A program made the position numbers and the translations under genes. This document shows positions 1 through 9,606 of a stretch of 64,000 nt of DNA, piece after piece. The notes beneath the pieces are model-generated. The model did not search any database. It saw nothing but the letters and a program-made list of their open reading frames with translations, and was not told where the DNA came from. Each line of letters begins with the position of its first letter. Positions within the stretch are counted from its first letter, which is position 1. The stretch comes from Ferruginibacter yonginensis. GTDB taxonomy: Bacteria; Bacteroidota; Bacteroidia; Chitinophagales; Chitinophagaceae. The stretch lies in the NCBI RefSeq assembly GCF_042651465.1, contig NZ_JBHSCZ010000001.1, positions 372,001 to 436,000 on the forward strand, in the 5' to 3' direction.

Positions 1-3000
1 TTTCAGTATATCCTGCAGGTACAACTGCTGGTTTCGTTGTTAGAGATCCTAATAATTTCTTAGAAGTAAATTTATTATCAGCAATAACAATTACTACTTA
101 TTTAAACGGTGTAGCGCAAGAAAGTAGAACAGCTGGTAGTTTATTAAATATAGATGCTATTTTAATTTCAATTGGTGGTTCATCAACCCCACGTAATATT
201 GGTTTTACTACTTCTAAACCATGGAACGAAGTTCAAATTACTTATAACAACGTACTTGGTGCTATAACTTATTTAGATGTATTTGGCGCTTTTGTAGGTA
301 CTACTAATATTCCTTTTGGTACACCTGGTTTCAATTGTAATTATACCAACCCAGATGTTAATGTTACCTATAAAAACGTTACGGTTACAGGTAATGTAAG
401 TACTAACGATAAAGTACAACCGGGTACTACTTATGGAACGGCTGTTGCTGTTGCTGGTGTAACCAACCCAAGTAACGATGTACCAACAGTAAATGCTGAT
501 GGAACATACACTTTCACTCCTACCGCTGCTGGTGTTTACCAATTTGTAGTACCAGTGTGCAATGGTGGTGTTTGTAAAAATGAATTATTAACGATTACAG
601 TTTTAGATAAAAACAGTGCAACGAACCCTCCAACTGCAAATACTGATATTGCATCAACATTTGTAAATGCAGCTGTAACAATTAAATCATTAGCAAACGA
701 TCAACCGGGTACAACTGGTTCAGCATTAGTTCCATCAACCGTTGTAATAACTGACTTAAATGGTGCTGCTGCAGGTAACACACCTAGAGGTGGTACGGCA
801 GTAGTAAATACTACAACAGGAGATATCACTTATACACCAGCTACAGGTTTTGTAGGTGTAGATACAGTGAGATATACAGTTTGTGATAATCAAACACCAG
901 CACAATGTGCAAGTGCTTTCCAAATAATTACAGTATTACCAACAAATGCTGCTAATACCACCTCAGCTGCTGATGACCATATTTCAACACCAGCAGGTGT
1001 TGCAGCATCAGGTAATGTTAAAACAAATGATACAGATGCAGAAGGTAACACCCAAACAGTTACTGCACAAACCACTACAATTCCAGGAAAAGGTACTTTG
1101 GTATTAAACACAAACGGTACTTATACCTTCACTCCAGTAGCTGGTTTCACTGGTCCAGTTGACTTTGCGTATACCACATGCGATAACGGTACGCCACAAG
1201 CATGTGCAAGTGCTACTTTACATATTTTGGTTAAAGTACCAGAAAATGTGACTGCACCAGATGTTAACGTTACCTATAAAAACGTTGCGGTTACAGGTAA
1301 TGTAAGTACCAACGATAAAGTACAACCGGGTACTACTTATGGAACAGCTGTTGTTGTTGCTGGTGTAACCAACCCAAGTAACGATGTACCAACAGTAAAT
1401 GCTGATGGAACATACACTTTCACTCCTTCTGCTGCTGGTGTTTACCAATTTGTAGTACCAGTGTGCAATGGTAGTGTATGTAAAAATGAATTATTAACGA
1501 TTACAGTTTTAGATAAAAACAGTGCAACGAATCCTCCAACTGCAAATACTGATATTGCATCAACATTTGTAAATGCAGCTGTTACAATTAAATCATTAGC
1601 AAACGATCAACCGGGTACAACTGGTTCAGCATTAGTTCCATCAACCGCTGTAATAACTGACTTAAATGGTGCTGCTGCAGGTAACACACCTAGAGGTGGT
1701 ACGGCAGTAGTAAATACTACAACAGGAGATATCACTTATACACCAGCTACAGGTTTTGTAGGTGTAGATACAGTGAGATATACAGTTTGTGATAATCAAA
1801 CACCAGCACAATGTGCAAGTGCTTTCCAAATAATTACAGTATTACCAACAAATGCTGCTAATACTACCTCAGCTGCTGATGACCATATTTCAACACCAGC
1901 AGGTGTTGCAGCATCAGGTAATGTTAAAACAAATGATACAGACGCAGAAGGTGACGCCCAAACAGTTACTGCACAAACAACAACTATTGCAGGAAAAGGT
2001 ACCTTAGTATTGAATGCTGATGGTTCATATACCTTCACTCCAGTAGCTGGTTTCACTGGTCCAGTTGACTTTGCGTATACCACATGCGATAACGGTACGC
2101 CACAAGCATGTGCAAGTGCTACTTTACATATTTTGGTTAAAGTACCAGAAAATGTGACTGCACCAGATGTTAACGTTACCTATAAAAACGTTGCGGTTAC
2201 AGGTAATGTAAGCACCAACGATAAAGTACAACCGGGTACTACTTACGGAACGGCTGTTGCTGTTGCTGGTGTAACCAACCCAAGTAACGATGTACCAACA
2301 GTAATTGCTGATGGAACATACACCTTCACTCCTTCTGCTGCTGGTGTTTACCAATTTGTAGTACCAGTTTGCAATGGTGGTGTATGTAAAAATGAATTAT
2401 TAACGATCACAGTTTTAGATCCTGCTACTGGTTCAACGAATCCACCAACAGCTAATACTGATGTTGCTTCTACAAAAGGTAATAACCCAGTAACGTTGAA
2501 AACATTAGTTAATGATCAACCAGGTACAACTGGTTCAGCATTAGTTCCATCAACCGTTGTAATAACTGACTTAAATGGTGCTGCTAACGGTAACACAACA
2601 AATGGTGGTACTGCGGTAGTAAACTCTACTACTGGTGATATCACTTACACACCAGCAACTGGTTTTGTAGGGGTTGATACTATTAAGTACACAGTTTGTG
2701 ATAACCAAACACCGGCACAATGTGCAAGTGCATTCCAAATTGTAACAGTATTACCTACTGTAGCACCAAATTCTACTGCTGCTGCTGATGATCATATCAG
2801 TACTGCATCGGGTGTAGTAACAACAGGTAATGTAAAAACAAATGATAGTGACCCAGAAGGTAACACCCAAACCGTAGCTACTCAAACTACTACCATACCA
2901 GGAAAAGGTACATTGGTATTAGCAGCAGATGGCTCATACATTTTCACTCCAGTTGCAGGTTTCGCTGGTCCGGTTGATTTTGTATACACAACTTGCGATA

Positions 3001-3494
3001 ACGGTACGCCTCAGGCATGTGCAAGTGCTACTTTACATATTTTAGTAAAACCAGCAGTGCCTGATTTTACACCATCAAATGACATCGATGCATTATCATT
3101 TAATGCTGATGGTGCAACAAGAGATTTGGTAGTAAATATTAGTGAAATTATCAACCAAAATAATAACGGTGCTGTAGTATTTAGAATTAGAAAATTATCA
3201 GCTTTTAATATCACTTACAACACAGCAGCAACCACTGCAAATGTATTTGGTGGTTCATTAGTAAATAATAGCGATTGGTCGTTCACTGAAAACGCATCAT
3301 TTATTACTTGTACTTTAAAAGCAGGCGTAAACATCAGTGGTTTTGGTGTTTCTCCGGTTGGTTTCACCATCACAAGAAAACCAGGTATACCAGTAAATAC
3401 GAGTCAAAACATTACAGTAACAATTATTGATGGTTCAGGTGGTGATAGCAATAACACCAATAACTCAGTTGTAACCACCATCACAGCAAACTAA
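1..3494 (+). CDS. Large secreted repeat protein (5' end outside window)
   Basis: The frame is open from base 3 to the stop at 3492-3494, so about 1,160 residues are visible and the start lies upstream; the GTG at 555 is internal. The first 116 residues are a beta-rich module ending in NPDVNVTY. Three copies of a 302-residue block follow, each built of three Ig/cadherin-like beta-sandwich modules with recurring DITYTPATGF and YTFTPVAGF strands and paired cysteines (CNGGVC, CDNxTPxxC). This is the architecture of Big_9/tandem-95 type bacterial surface proteins. The 147-residue tail has no P-N-P type T9SS sorting domain. The next gene starts 22 nt downstream and does carry one, so the two are probably co-transcribed. 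An adhesin or matrix role is inferred from architecture only. Confidence 0.85.
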   Translation, partial: SVYPAGTTAGFVVRDPNNFLEVNLLSAITITTYLNGVAQESRTAGSLLNIDAILISIGGSSTPRNIGFTTSKPWNEVQITYNNVLGAITYLDVFGAFVGTTNIPFGTPGFNCNYTNPDVNVTYKNVTVTGNVSTNDKVQPGTTYGTAVAVAGVTNPSNDVPTVNADGTYTFTPTAAGVYQFVVPVCNGGVCKNELLTITVLDKNSATNPPTANTDIASTFVNAAVTIKSLANDQPGTTGSALVPSTVVITDLNGAAAGNTPRGGTAVVNTTTGDITYTPATGFVGVDTVRYTVCDNQTPAQCASAFQIITVLPTNAANTTSAADDHISTPAGVAASGNVKTNDTDAEGNTQTVTAQTTTIPGKGTLVLNTNGTYTFTPVAGFTGPVDFAYTTCDNGTPQACASATLHILVKVPENVTAPDVNVTYKNVAVTGNVSTNDKVQPGTTYGTAVVVAGVTNPSNDVPTVNADGTYTFTPSAAGVYQFVVPVCNGSVCKNELLTITVLDKNSATNPPTANTDIASTFVNAAVTIKSLANDQPGTTGSALVPSTAVITDLNGAAAGNTPRGGTAVVNTTTGDITYTPATGFVGVDTVRYTVCDNQTPAQCASAFQIITVLPTNAANTTSAADDHISTPAGVAASGNVKTNDTDAEGDAQTVTAQTTTIAGKGTLVLNADGSYTFTPVAGFTGPVDFAYTTCDNGTPQACASATLHILVKVPENVTAPDVNVTYKNVAVTGNVSTNDKVQPGTTYGTAVAVAGVTNPSNDVPTVIADGTYTFTPSAAGVYQFVVPVCNGGVCKNELLTITVLDPATGSTNPPTANTDVASTKGNNPVTLKTLVNDQPGTTGSALVPSTVVITDLNGAANGNTTNGGTAVVNSTTGDITYTPATGFVGVDTIKYTVCDNQTPAQCASAFQIVTVLPTVAPNSTAAADDHISTASGVVTTGNVKTNDSDPEGNTQTVATQTTTIPGKGTLVLAADGSYIFTPVAGFAGPVDFVYTTCDNGTPQACASATLHILVKPAVPDFTPSNDIDALSFNADGATRDLVVNISEIINQNNNGAVVFRIRKLSAFNITYNTAATTANVFGGSLVNNSDWSFTENASFITCTLKAGVNISGFGVSPVGFTITRKPGIPVNTSQNITVTIIDGSGGDSNNTNNSVVTTITAN
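351..3050 (+). repeat. 906-bp in-frame tandem repeat, three copies
   Basis: Copies begin at 351, 1257 and 2163, exactly 906 bp (302 codons) apart, each at the PDVNVTYKNV motif. Copies 1 and 2 are nearly identical at the DNA level over long stretches. Copy 3 is more diverged and has one extra codon (LDPATGSTNPP against LDKNSATNPP), so its last LVK codon ends at 3050. Near-identity of adjacent copies implies recent duplication or gene conversion, and copy number may vary between strains or be collapsed in assemblies. Confidence 0.95.
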
Positions 3495-3516
3495 ACATTC
3501 TTAAAATCAAAATAAT

Positions 3517-4563
3517 ATGAAAAAGATAATCACAATTTTAATGGCTGCTTTCATTGCAATAAGCAATGTAAATGCACAATCAGCAGATTTTGATATAAAC
3601 ATTTTAATGCAACCTGCTACTATTGCTCAAAACGCAACAGGTACTTTAAATGTTTCAACCGGTAATAACGGTAACAGAGATATTGTTGCTAATTCGTTAC
3701 GAATTACCATTTCAGTAGGTACAAATGCTGAAATTATAGGTTTGGCTGGTACAACTGATCCACGTTGGACGGTTCAATCATTAACTACTGGTACTAATAA
3801 CACAATCAGATTATCAAATACTGGTGGTACTATGACGAGTGCAGCAGGCATAAACCCAGTTGCTGATATAAATATCATTGTGAAAGGTACTGTACAAGGA
3901 GGTCCATCTTCTATTACAGGAACTATTGGATACATTACAGCAAACAACCCATTGTTGGGTGGTCTTCCAAATGCAAGCCAAGGTAATACACAAACAGCAA
4001 ACGATAATTCAACTACTAGTTTAACGGTAGCTGGTTTGTTGCCAGTTCGTTTAGCAAGTTTTGATGCAAGTGCTTCAAAATGTACTACTACATTAAATTG
4101 GAAATCAGCGGCAGAAGTAAACTTTAAAAACTATGTGGTTGAATACAGTACTGATGGTGTTCGCTACAGTGCATTTACAACTGTTGACGGTAAAGGTAGT
4201 AACGCTACTTATTCAGCTGCTCACAACCCTGCTCAAGGAAAAGCTTACTATCGTTTGAAAATGGTAAATGTTGATGGTAGTTTTGAATACAGCCGTATCA
4301 TACCTTTATCAATAAACTGTGACAAAAACACCGTGTTAGTTTACCCTAATCCAACTTCAAGTGTTTTGAATGTAAACATTTCTAACAACAATAACACTAC
4401 TACTGATGCTTTTTTAGTAGATGCTACAGGTCGTAAAGTAATGGTTGCGAAATTAAGAAATGGCAGCAATCAGCTAAACGTTAGTAACTTTTCGAGAGGT
4501 ATGTACACATTATCATTGAACAATAATGGTACTATTGAAAATATTAAAGTAGCGATTGATTAA
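3517..4563 (+). CDS. Secreted protein with T9SS type A sorting domain
   Basis: This 348-residue protein begins with a Sec signal peptide that ends near NVNAQS (residue 21). Residues 25-160 are a beta-rich domain of unknown function. From LLPVRLASFDA (about residue 175) it has the fibronectin-like segment commonly found before T9SS sorting domains, with WKSAAEVNFKNYVVEYSTDG and YYRLKMVNVDG. The last 75 residues, starting at VLVYPNPTSSVLNV and ending in MYTLSLNN...IKVAID, are a type A sorting domain that directs export across the outer membrane and surface attachment. It lies 22 nt after the giant repeat protein and is followed by a hairpin terminator. Confidence 0.85.
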   Translation: MKKIITILMAAFIAISNVNAQSADFDINILMQPATIAQNATGTLNVSTGNNGNRDIVANSLRITISVGTNAEIIGLAGTTDPRWTVQSLTTGTNNTIRLSNTGGTMTSAAGINPVADINIIVKGTVQGGPSSITGTIGYITANNPLLGGLPNASQGNTQTANDNSTTSLTVAGLLPVRLASFDASASKCTTTLNWKSAAEVNFKNYVVEYSTDGVRYSAFTTVDGKGSNATYSAAHNPAQGKAYYRLKMVNVDGSFEYSRIIPLSINCDKNTVLVYPNPTSSVLNVNISNNNNTTTDAFLVDATGRKVMVAKLRNGSNQLNVSNFSRGMYTLSLNNNGTIENIKVAID

Positions 4564-4583
4564 TTCAATGATAAGATAAATGT

Positions 4584-4611
4584 AAGCCCAACTTCGGTTG
4601 GGCTTTTTTTT
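4584..4611 (+). terminator. Rho-independent terminator after the T9SS protein
   Basis: A perfect 9-bp stem (AAGCCCAAC / GTTGGGCTT) with a TTCG tetraloop is followed by a run of T. It ends the transcript of the gene stopping at 4563. Confidence 0.9.
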
Positions 4612-4670
4612 GTATAAAATTTGGTACGAACCTATGTACTATTTTTCGTACATAATTCATTAAGTATTTA

Positions 4671-4709
4671 TATTCAACTATTTATGATTAAAATTCTAAT
4701 AGTTGAATA
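4671..4709. promoter_or_regulatory. Perfect 12-bp inverted repeat
   Basis: The arm TATTCAACTATT (4671-4682) is matched by its exact reverse complement AATAGTTGAATA (4698-4709) across a 15-nt spacer. A second 7-bp inverted repeat, GTACGAA (4624-4630) with TTCGTAC (4645-4651), lies just upstream. Both lack the T-tract of a terminator and sit 110-190 bp before the promoter-like sequence, so they could be regulator binding sites; no regulator is identified. Confidence 0.45.
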
Positions 4710-4806
4710 ATTATTATTATAAGTATTTTTACGTATCTATTTTCAATAAAATAGCATTTTTACTAAAAAATAATAGTGAATTTACAATTAATCATAAAAA
4801 AAGTTC

Positions 4807-4814
4807 TATCCTTG
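4807..4814 (+). promoter_or_regulatory. Possible promoter -7 element for the SdrD_B-like gene
   Basis: TATCCTTG differs at one base from the Bacteroidota -7 consensus TAnnTTTG and is followed by CACC. The upstream TTTAC at 4781-4785 could serve as a weak -33 element. The assignment is by consensus match only. Confidence 0.35.
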
Positions 4815-4985
4815 CACCTCGTTAGCAAAATGCCTAACAAAATCCATCTTCTTTAGAAATAGTCACTCCAATACTTTGTACAAGCCCCGCAGGTTTTAAA
4901 TTTTAATATGACGATTTAAGTCTATTTGAAATTTAAAATCATCTTTTAACAACTTAAACATAATCCTTTTAAGGATTGTAACAAC

Positions 4986-7900
4986 ATGAAAAAAATTTAC
5001 ACAAACTCGATTAAATCGAGTGTAATTAGTGCAATGCTCTGTTTGGCAATTATTTTCAGTAGTTTTTCAGCAACAGCGCATCGTATTGAAACATTCACTT
5101 CAACAGGCTGTACTGTTGGAAGTACAGTTTCCATTAATGCATTGGTAACTTTTGCAGGTGGTGCAACTTATTATGCTTGGCAGTTTAGAGATAAATCAGG
5201 CGTTTGGCAATGTTTTACTGCAAACTCAACTATTAATGGTGCAACTTTTACTGTGAGTGGTTTTGCATCAGGTCCTGCTGCTAACTTAGGTCCTACACTT
5301 ACCATCAATAATGCCACTGCTGCGTTAGATGATGTTTTTGTTCGTTTGTTAATGAGGGATAACGCAACACCTTGTGGAGCACCGGCTGGTACTACTTGGG
5401 GTGGTGATGATTTAGCATTAAATGAAACAAAATATTTAAGACTACACATTTATAAATCTGTTGGAGATTGTGGCGGTACTACACCAGGTTGTATTGGTAA
5501 TATTTTAAACAATGCAACGGGTTATTACGGTGGTTTTGAAAACAGAAATTATGACGCTGCAACTGATACCTACATTGATAACAATTTTGTTGCAGGCGCA
5601 GGATCAACAGACTATACAATTGGTACAAACGTAGGAAACTACAACGTAACAAATCATCCTTACTTAGCTAATAGCATTTTCCCAAGAAATATTGCGGCAC
5701 ATTCTGGAAATTTTCAGATGGTAGTTGGTGGTAATGCATTGGCAACAAAAAGAGCTTGGTTTAAATCAGTAAATGTAGTTGCTGGTAACACTTATTTATT
5801 TTCTGCATGGGTTACAAAATTAGATGCATCAAATCCTAATATAGCTTTAAGAGTAGGTGGTACTGAAATAAGCAATAGCAATTTAATTTTTCAAACAATT
5901 GGTAATTGGGTACAAGTAAGCGGTTACTATACAGCAGCAGCAGGTACAACAACTGTTGAAATTGCCATTGTTGATAAATCTGGTGCCGCTACCAATTATT
6001 CTTTAGATGATATTTGTTTCAGACTTATGGGCTCTATTGGTGATAAAGTTTGGAACGATGTCAATAAAAATGGATTATTAGATGCAAACGAATTAGGTAT
6101 TGCAGGTGTTACGGTTAGTTTATACGATGCTAACAATGAACTAGTTGCTAGTACTATAACAGATGCTTTGGGTAACTACAAGTTTTCGAGGTTAAACTCA
6201 AGTACTACTGGTGTTGCATACACAGTTGGTTTTAGTGTGCCACAAGGCTATAAATTAACAACACAAAATGTTGATAATACCGGTATTACTGGTACTGCAA
6301 ATAGTGATGCAAATGCAACTACTGGTTTAACCAATACAATAACATTAACTTCAGCAACCCCTACTGTTACTTATGTTGATGCAGCTATGTTTATTACGAG
6401 TGCATCAAAAATTGGTGATAGGGTTTGGAATGATATTAATAAAAATGGTGTTCAAGATGCTACTGAACCAGGTATTGCTGGTGTTACAGTAAGCTTATTT
6501 ACTTCTGCTGATGTATTTGTTGCTGGTACCATTACTGATAACAATGGTAATTATGCATTTTATGATGTGCCGGCTGGTAACTATTATATAAAAATTACAT
6601 TACCTACTGGTTTTGTAGTTACAACAAAAAACACCACTTCAAACGGTGGCAATGCTACTAACGACAGTGATTTTGATGCAACAACATTGCGTTCTAATAC
6701 TTTTACAGTGGCTGTAAACACCATTAATAATGATATTGATGCAGGTATTTATGCTTCAACATTGCGTTCATCATTAGGTGATAGAGTGTGGAATGATTTA
6801 AATAGTGATGGTTTACAAACCACTGGTGAACCAGGCGTAGCAGGTGTAACTGTTCAACTTTACAACAATGTAAATGTTTTATTACAAACAGCTGTAACGG
6901 ATGTTTTGGGAAATTATGTATTTAATAATTTGGCTGCAGGTAGTTACTATATAAAAGTAATTGCTCCTACTGGTTTTACCCTTACAACTGCAAAAGTTGG
7001 GGCTGATGATAATATTGATAGCGATATCAACACTACAACCGGCAACACATCAGCCATTACTTTATTAGCAGAACAGTTAAGAACTAATATTGATGCTGGT
7101 TTAAGAAGAACTGCTACTGGAACCACTACCATTGGTGATTTTGTATGGAATGATTTGAATAAAGATGGTTTACAATCTGCAAACGAACCTGGCTATGGCG
7201 GTTTAACATTGTATTTGTACAACAGTGCTAATACTTTAATACAAACCACCACTACCAATAAAAATGGTTTTTACAGTTTTACAGGTTTAACTGTTGGAAC
7301 CCAATATTATATTACTACAAGTAATTTACCTGCTGGTTATGGTTTTAGTACTTTAAAAGCTGGTACAGATGTAAATATTGATAACGATATTGACCCATCT
7401 ATTGGAAAAACTGGATTAATAACTGCCACTACTGCAGCTATTAATAATATTGATTTTGGTGTTACACAAAAAGCTTCAGTATTTAATACACAAGGCAGTA
7501 TTGGCAATGTGGTTTTTGAAGATGTAAATAGCAATGGTTTGCAAGATGCTAATGAACCAGGTATTACTGCTGTTACTGTCACATTATACAAAGCCGATGG
7601 TACTACTGTTGTTGCTGCTACCAAAACAGATGCATTAGGTAATTATCAATTCACTAATTTACCTGCAGGCATTTATGTAGTTAGTTTTAGTAATTTACCT
7701 TCAGGTTATGTAATTACCACACAAAATGTAGGTACAAACAAAGCTATTGATAGTGACCCAAACACAACAACAAGCAAAACAAATACATTTAACTTAGGTG
7801 CTGGCGAAATTAATAATACAATAGATGCTGGTTTACGTAATACCAACGCAGGCGTTTCAACCATAGGTAACTTAGTTTGGAATGATGTGAATGGTGATGG

Positions 7901-9530
7901 TATTTATCAAACAACGGAGTCAGGTATTGCTGGTGTAAGTGTTTATTTATATGATGATAACAAAAATTTAGTTGATAATACCGTAACCAATGCAAATGGC
8001 AATTATTTATTTACCAATGTAAAAGCTGGTGCTTATATTATTGGGTTTAATAATTTACCAGCAGGGTTTATTGCTACTACACAAACTACTGCTAATAATG
8101 CGGATAATGACAGTGACCCTAATACAATTAATTTTGAAACAGGTGAAATCATAATAGCCGCAAGTACCAACAATAATAACTATGATTTTGGTATAAGATC
8201 AACCACTACTGCTACCATTGGTGATTTTGTTTGGAATGATTTAAATAGAAATGGCGTGCAAGATGCAAATGAACCTGGTGTTGCTGGTGTTTTAGTTACA
8301 CTTTATAACAGTGCAAATGTTGCCATCGCTTCTACAGTTACTGATGATAATGGTATTTACAAATTTGTAAATGTAGCCTACGGTACGTATACACTTGGTT
8401 TTACAGGTTTACCTGGCAACACTGGCTTTACTACTAAAAATAGCACAAGTGGTACTGCCAATACTGATAGTGATGTTGACCCAACTACTGCTCGTACAAG
8501 TAGCTTTACATTAAATGCATCTACTCCTAATAAGTTAGATGTTGATGCTGGTTTAGTAAGCTTATTTGCATCAGTTGGAGATTATATTTGGAGAGATGCA
8601 AATGCCAATGGTATACAAGATGCTACTGAAAGAGGTTATGCTGGTATTACAGTTACCTTGTATAATGCTGCTAACAACGCCCCAATAACATCTGCTGTTT
8701 CTGATGGTAATGGTTATTATTTTATCAATAATATTCCAGTTGCACCAACAGGTAGTAGTTACTATTTACAATTATCTGGTTTATTATCTACCAACACCGT
8801 TACAAGTAAATTTGCTCCATTAGTAACTGGTGGTGCTGCAACGGTTTTAAGTAATGATAAAAACAGTGACTTTACTGCTGGTACTAATAGAACCGACAAT
8901 TTTACTTTATTACCAAATGAAAATAACCAAAACATTGATGGTGGTATTGTTGCGCCAGACCCTAATTTGTTAGCAATTAAAGGCTTGGTATTAAGTGCAG
9001 TTTTGAACAATAGTACAACCAATTTAAAATGGTATACCGAGGCTGAAATTAATGTAGTTCGTTTTGAAATTGAACGTAGTATTGATGGTACGCATTTTGA
9101 ATTTGTTCAAAACGCCGCTGCTGTTGGTAACAGTAATGTACGTTCTAACTATACAGCCAATAATGATTTAGGTGCATATAAAAACGCAGCAGTAGTGTAT
9201 TACAGAATAAAATCTGTAGATGCGAATAACCAAATTGTTTACTCAAATATTGTGGTGGTTCGTCCGAATAATGCATCAACTGTTGAAGTGTGGCCTAATC
9301 CATTTGTTGATCGTTTAAATATTAAAGTACAATCAACCAACAATACCCAAGCATCATTACTAATTTTTGATGCAAAAGGAAGCATTGTTTTGAAAGCAAG
9401 TTTTGCTGTTGTAATTGGTGATAATTTTATTAATTACAACCAAGTAAATACTTTAGCAAGTGGTGCTTATACTATCAAATTAATGAAAGATAATAAACAA
9501 ATTTTTACGACTACTTTAATCAAAAAATAG
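4986..9530 (+). CDS. Giant SdrD_B-repeat surface protein with T9SS sorting domain
   Basis: The 1,514-residue protein starts with a signal peptide (cleavage near ATAH, residue 32). Residues about 170-345 form a jelly-roll-like domain resembling carbohydrate-binding modules (SVNVVAGNTYLFSAWV). Eight SdrD_B domains follow, starting at residues 351, 476, 597, 716, 839, 960, 1078 and 1197, spaced 118-125 residues apart. Each opens with [IVL]G[DN]xVWNDxNxxGxQ, whose D/N-x-N-x-[DN]-G loop matches the calcium-binding loops of this fold. A fibronectin-like segment (about 1330-1430) and a type A T9SS sorting domain beginning VEVWPNPF end the protein. Calcium-stiffened stalk or adhesin function is inferred from the family. 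The 3' end shares a bidirectional terminator with parC. Confidence 0.9.
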   Translation: MKKIYTNSIKSSVISAMLCLAIIFSSFSATAHRIETFTSTGCTVGSTVSINALVTFAGGATYYAWQFRDKSGVWQCFTANSTINGATFTVSGFASGPAANLGPTLTINNATAALDDVFVRLLMRDNATPCGAPAGTTWGGDDLALNETKYLRLHIYKSVGDCGGTTPGCIGNILNNATGYYGGFENRNYDAATDTYIDNNFVAGAGSTDYTIGTNVGNYNVTNHPYLANSIFPRNIAAHSGNFQMVVGGNALATKRAWFKSVNVVAGNTYLFSAWVTKLDASNPNIALRVGGTEISNSNLIFQTIGNWVQVSGYYTAAAGTTTVEIAIVDKSGAATNYSLDDICFRLMGSIGDKVWNDVNKNGLLDANELGIAGVTVSLYDANNELVASTITDALGNYKFSRLNSSTTGVAYTVGFSVPQGYKLTTQNVDNTGITGTANSDANATTGLTNTITLTSATPTVTYVDAAMFITSASKIGDRVWNDINKNGVQDATEPGIAGVTVSLFTSADVFVAGTITDNNGNYAFYDVPAGNYYIKITLPTGFVVTTKNTTSNGGNATNDSDFDATTLRSNTFTVAVNTINNDIDAGIYASTLRSSLGDRVWNDLNSDGLQTTGEPGVAGVTVQLYNNVNVLLQTAVTDVLGNYVFNNLAAGSYYIKVIAPTGFTLTTAKVGADDNIDSDINTTTGNTSAITLLAEQLRTNIDAGLRRTATGTTTIGDFVWNDLNKDGLQSANEPGYGGLTLYLYNSANTLIQTTTTNKNGFYSFTGLTVGTQYYITTSNLPAGYGFSTLKAGTDVNIDNDIDPSIGKTGLITATTAAINNIDFGVTQKASVFNTQGSIGNVVFEDVNSNGLQDANEPGITAVTVTLYKADGTTVVAATKTDALGNYQFTNLPAGIYVVSFSNLPSGYVITTQNVGTNKAIDSDPNTTTSKTNTFNLGAGEINNTIDAGLRNTNAGVSTIGNLVWNDVNGDGIYQTTESGIAGVSVYLYDDNKNLVDNTVTNANGNYLFTNVKAGAYIIGFNNLPAGFIATTQTTANNADNDSDPNTINFETGEIIIAASTNNNNYDFGIRSTTTATIGDFVWNDLNRNGVQDANEPGVAGVLVTLYNSANVAIASTVTDDNGIYKFVNVAYGTYTLGFTGLPGNTGFTTKNSTSGTANTDSDVDPTTARTSSFTLNASTPNKLDVDAGLVSLFASVGDYIWRDANANGIQDATERGYAGITVTLYNAANNAPITSAVSDGNGYYFINNIPVAPTGSSYYLQLSGLLSTNTVTSKFAPLVTGGAATVLSNDKNSDFTAGTNRTDNFTLLPNENNQNIDGGIVAPDPNLLAIKGLVLSAVLNNSTTNLKWYTEAEINVVRFEIERSIDGTHFEFVQNAAAVGNSNVRSNYTANNDLGAYKNAAVVYYRIKSVDANNQIVYSNIVVVRPNNASTVEVWPNPFVDRLNIKVQSTNNTQASLLIFDAKGSIVLKASFAVVIGDNFINYNQVNTLASGAYTIKLMKDNKQIFTTTLIKK

Positions 9531-9550
9531 TCTTCTAAATTATAAGGAAA

Positions 9551-9590
9551 AAGAAGAGGCTATCTCAAATGAGATAGCCTCTTCTTTTTT
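9551..9590. terminator. Bidirectional terminator between the SdrD_B-like gene and parC
   Basis: A perfect 17-bp stem (9551-9567 with 9570-9586) has a 2-nt tip and is flanked by A- and T-rich tracts on both sides. It serves both convergent genes. Confidence 0.92.
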
Positions 9591-9606
9591 AAAACTCTTT
9601 TAAAAC

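Larger units (their letters stand above)
4612..4985. other. AT-rich intergenic region upstream of the SdrD_B-like gene
   Basis: These 374 bp hold no supportable ORF. They contain two inverted repeats (4624-4651 and 4671-4709) and one promoter-like sequence (4807-4814), listed separately. The leader from that promoter to the ATG at 4986 would be about 165 nt; I see no riboswitch-like fold in it by eye. Confidence 0.6.

Noticed and set aside
351..3050. Regular repeats considered as a CRISPR array
   Set aside because: The unit is 906 bp, in frame and protein coding, with no short repeat-spacer structure.
273..3214. Several minus-strand reading frames of 60-95 codons inside the repeat protein
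   Set aside because: They recur once per repeat unit and are antisense shadows of the codon bias in the 906-bp repeat; no promoters or recognisable domains.
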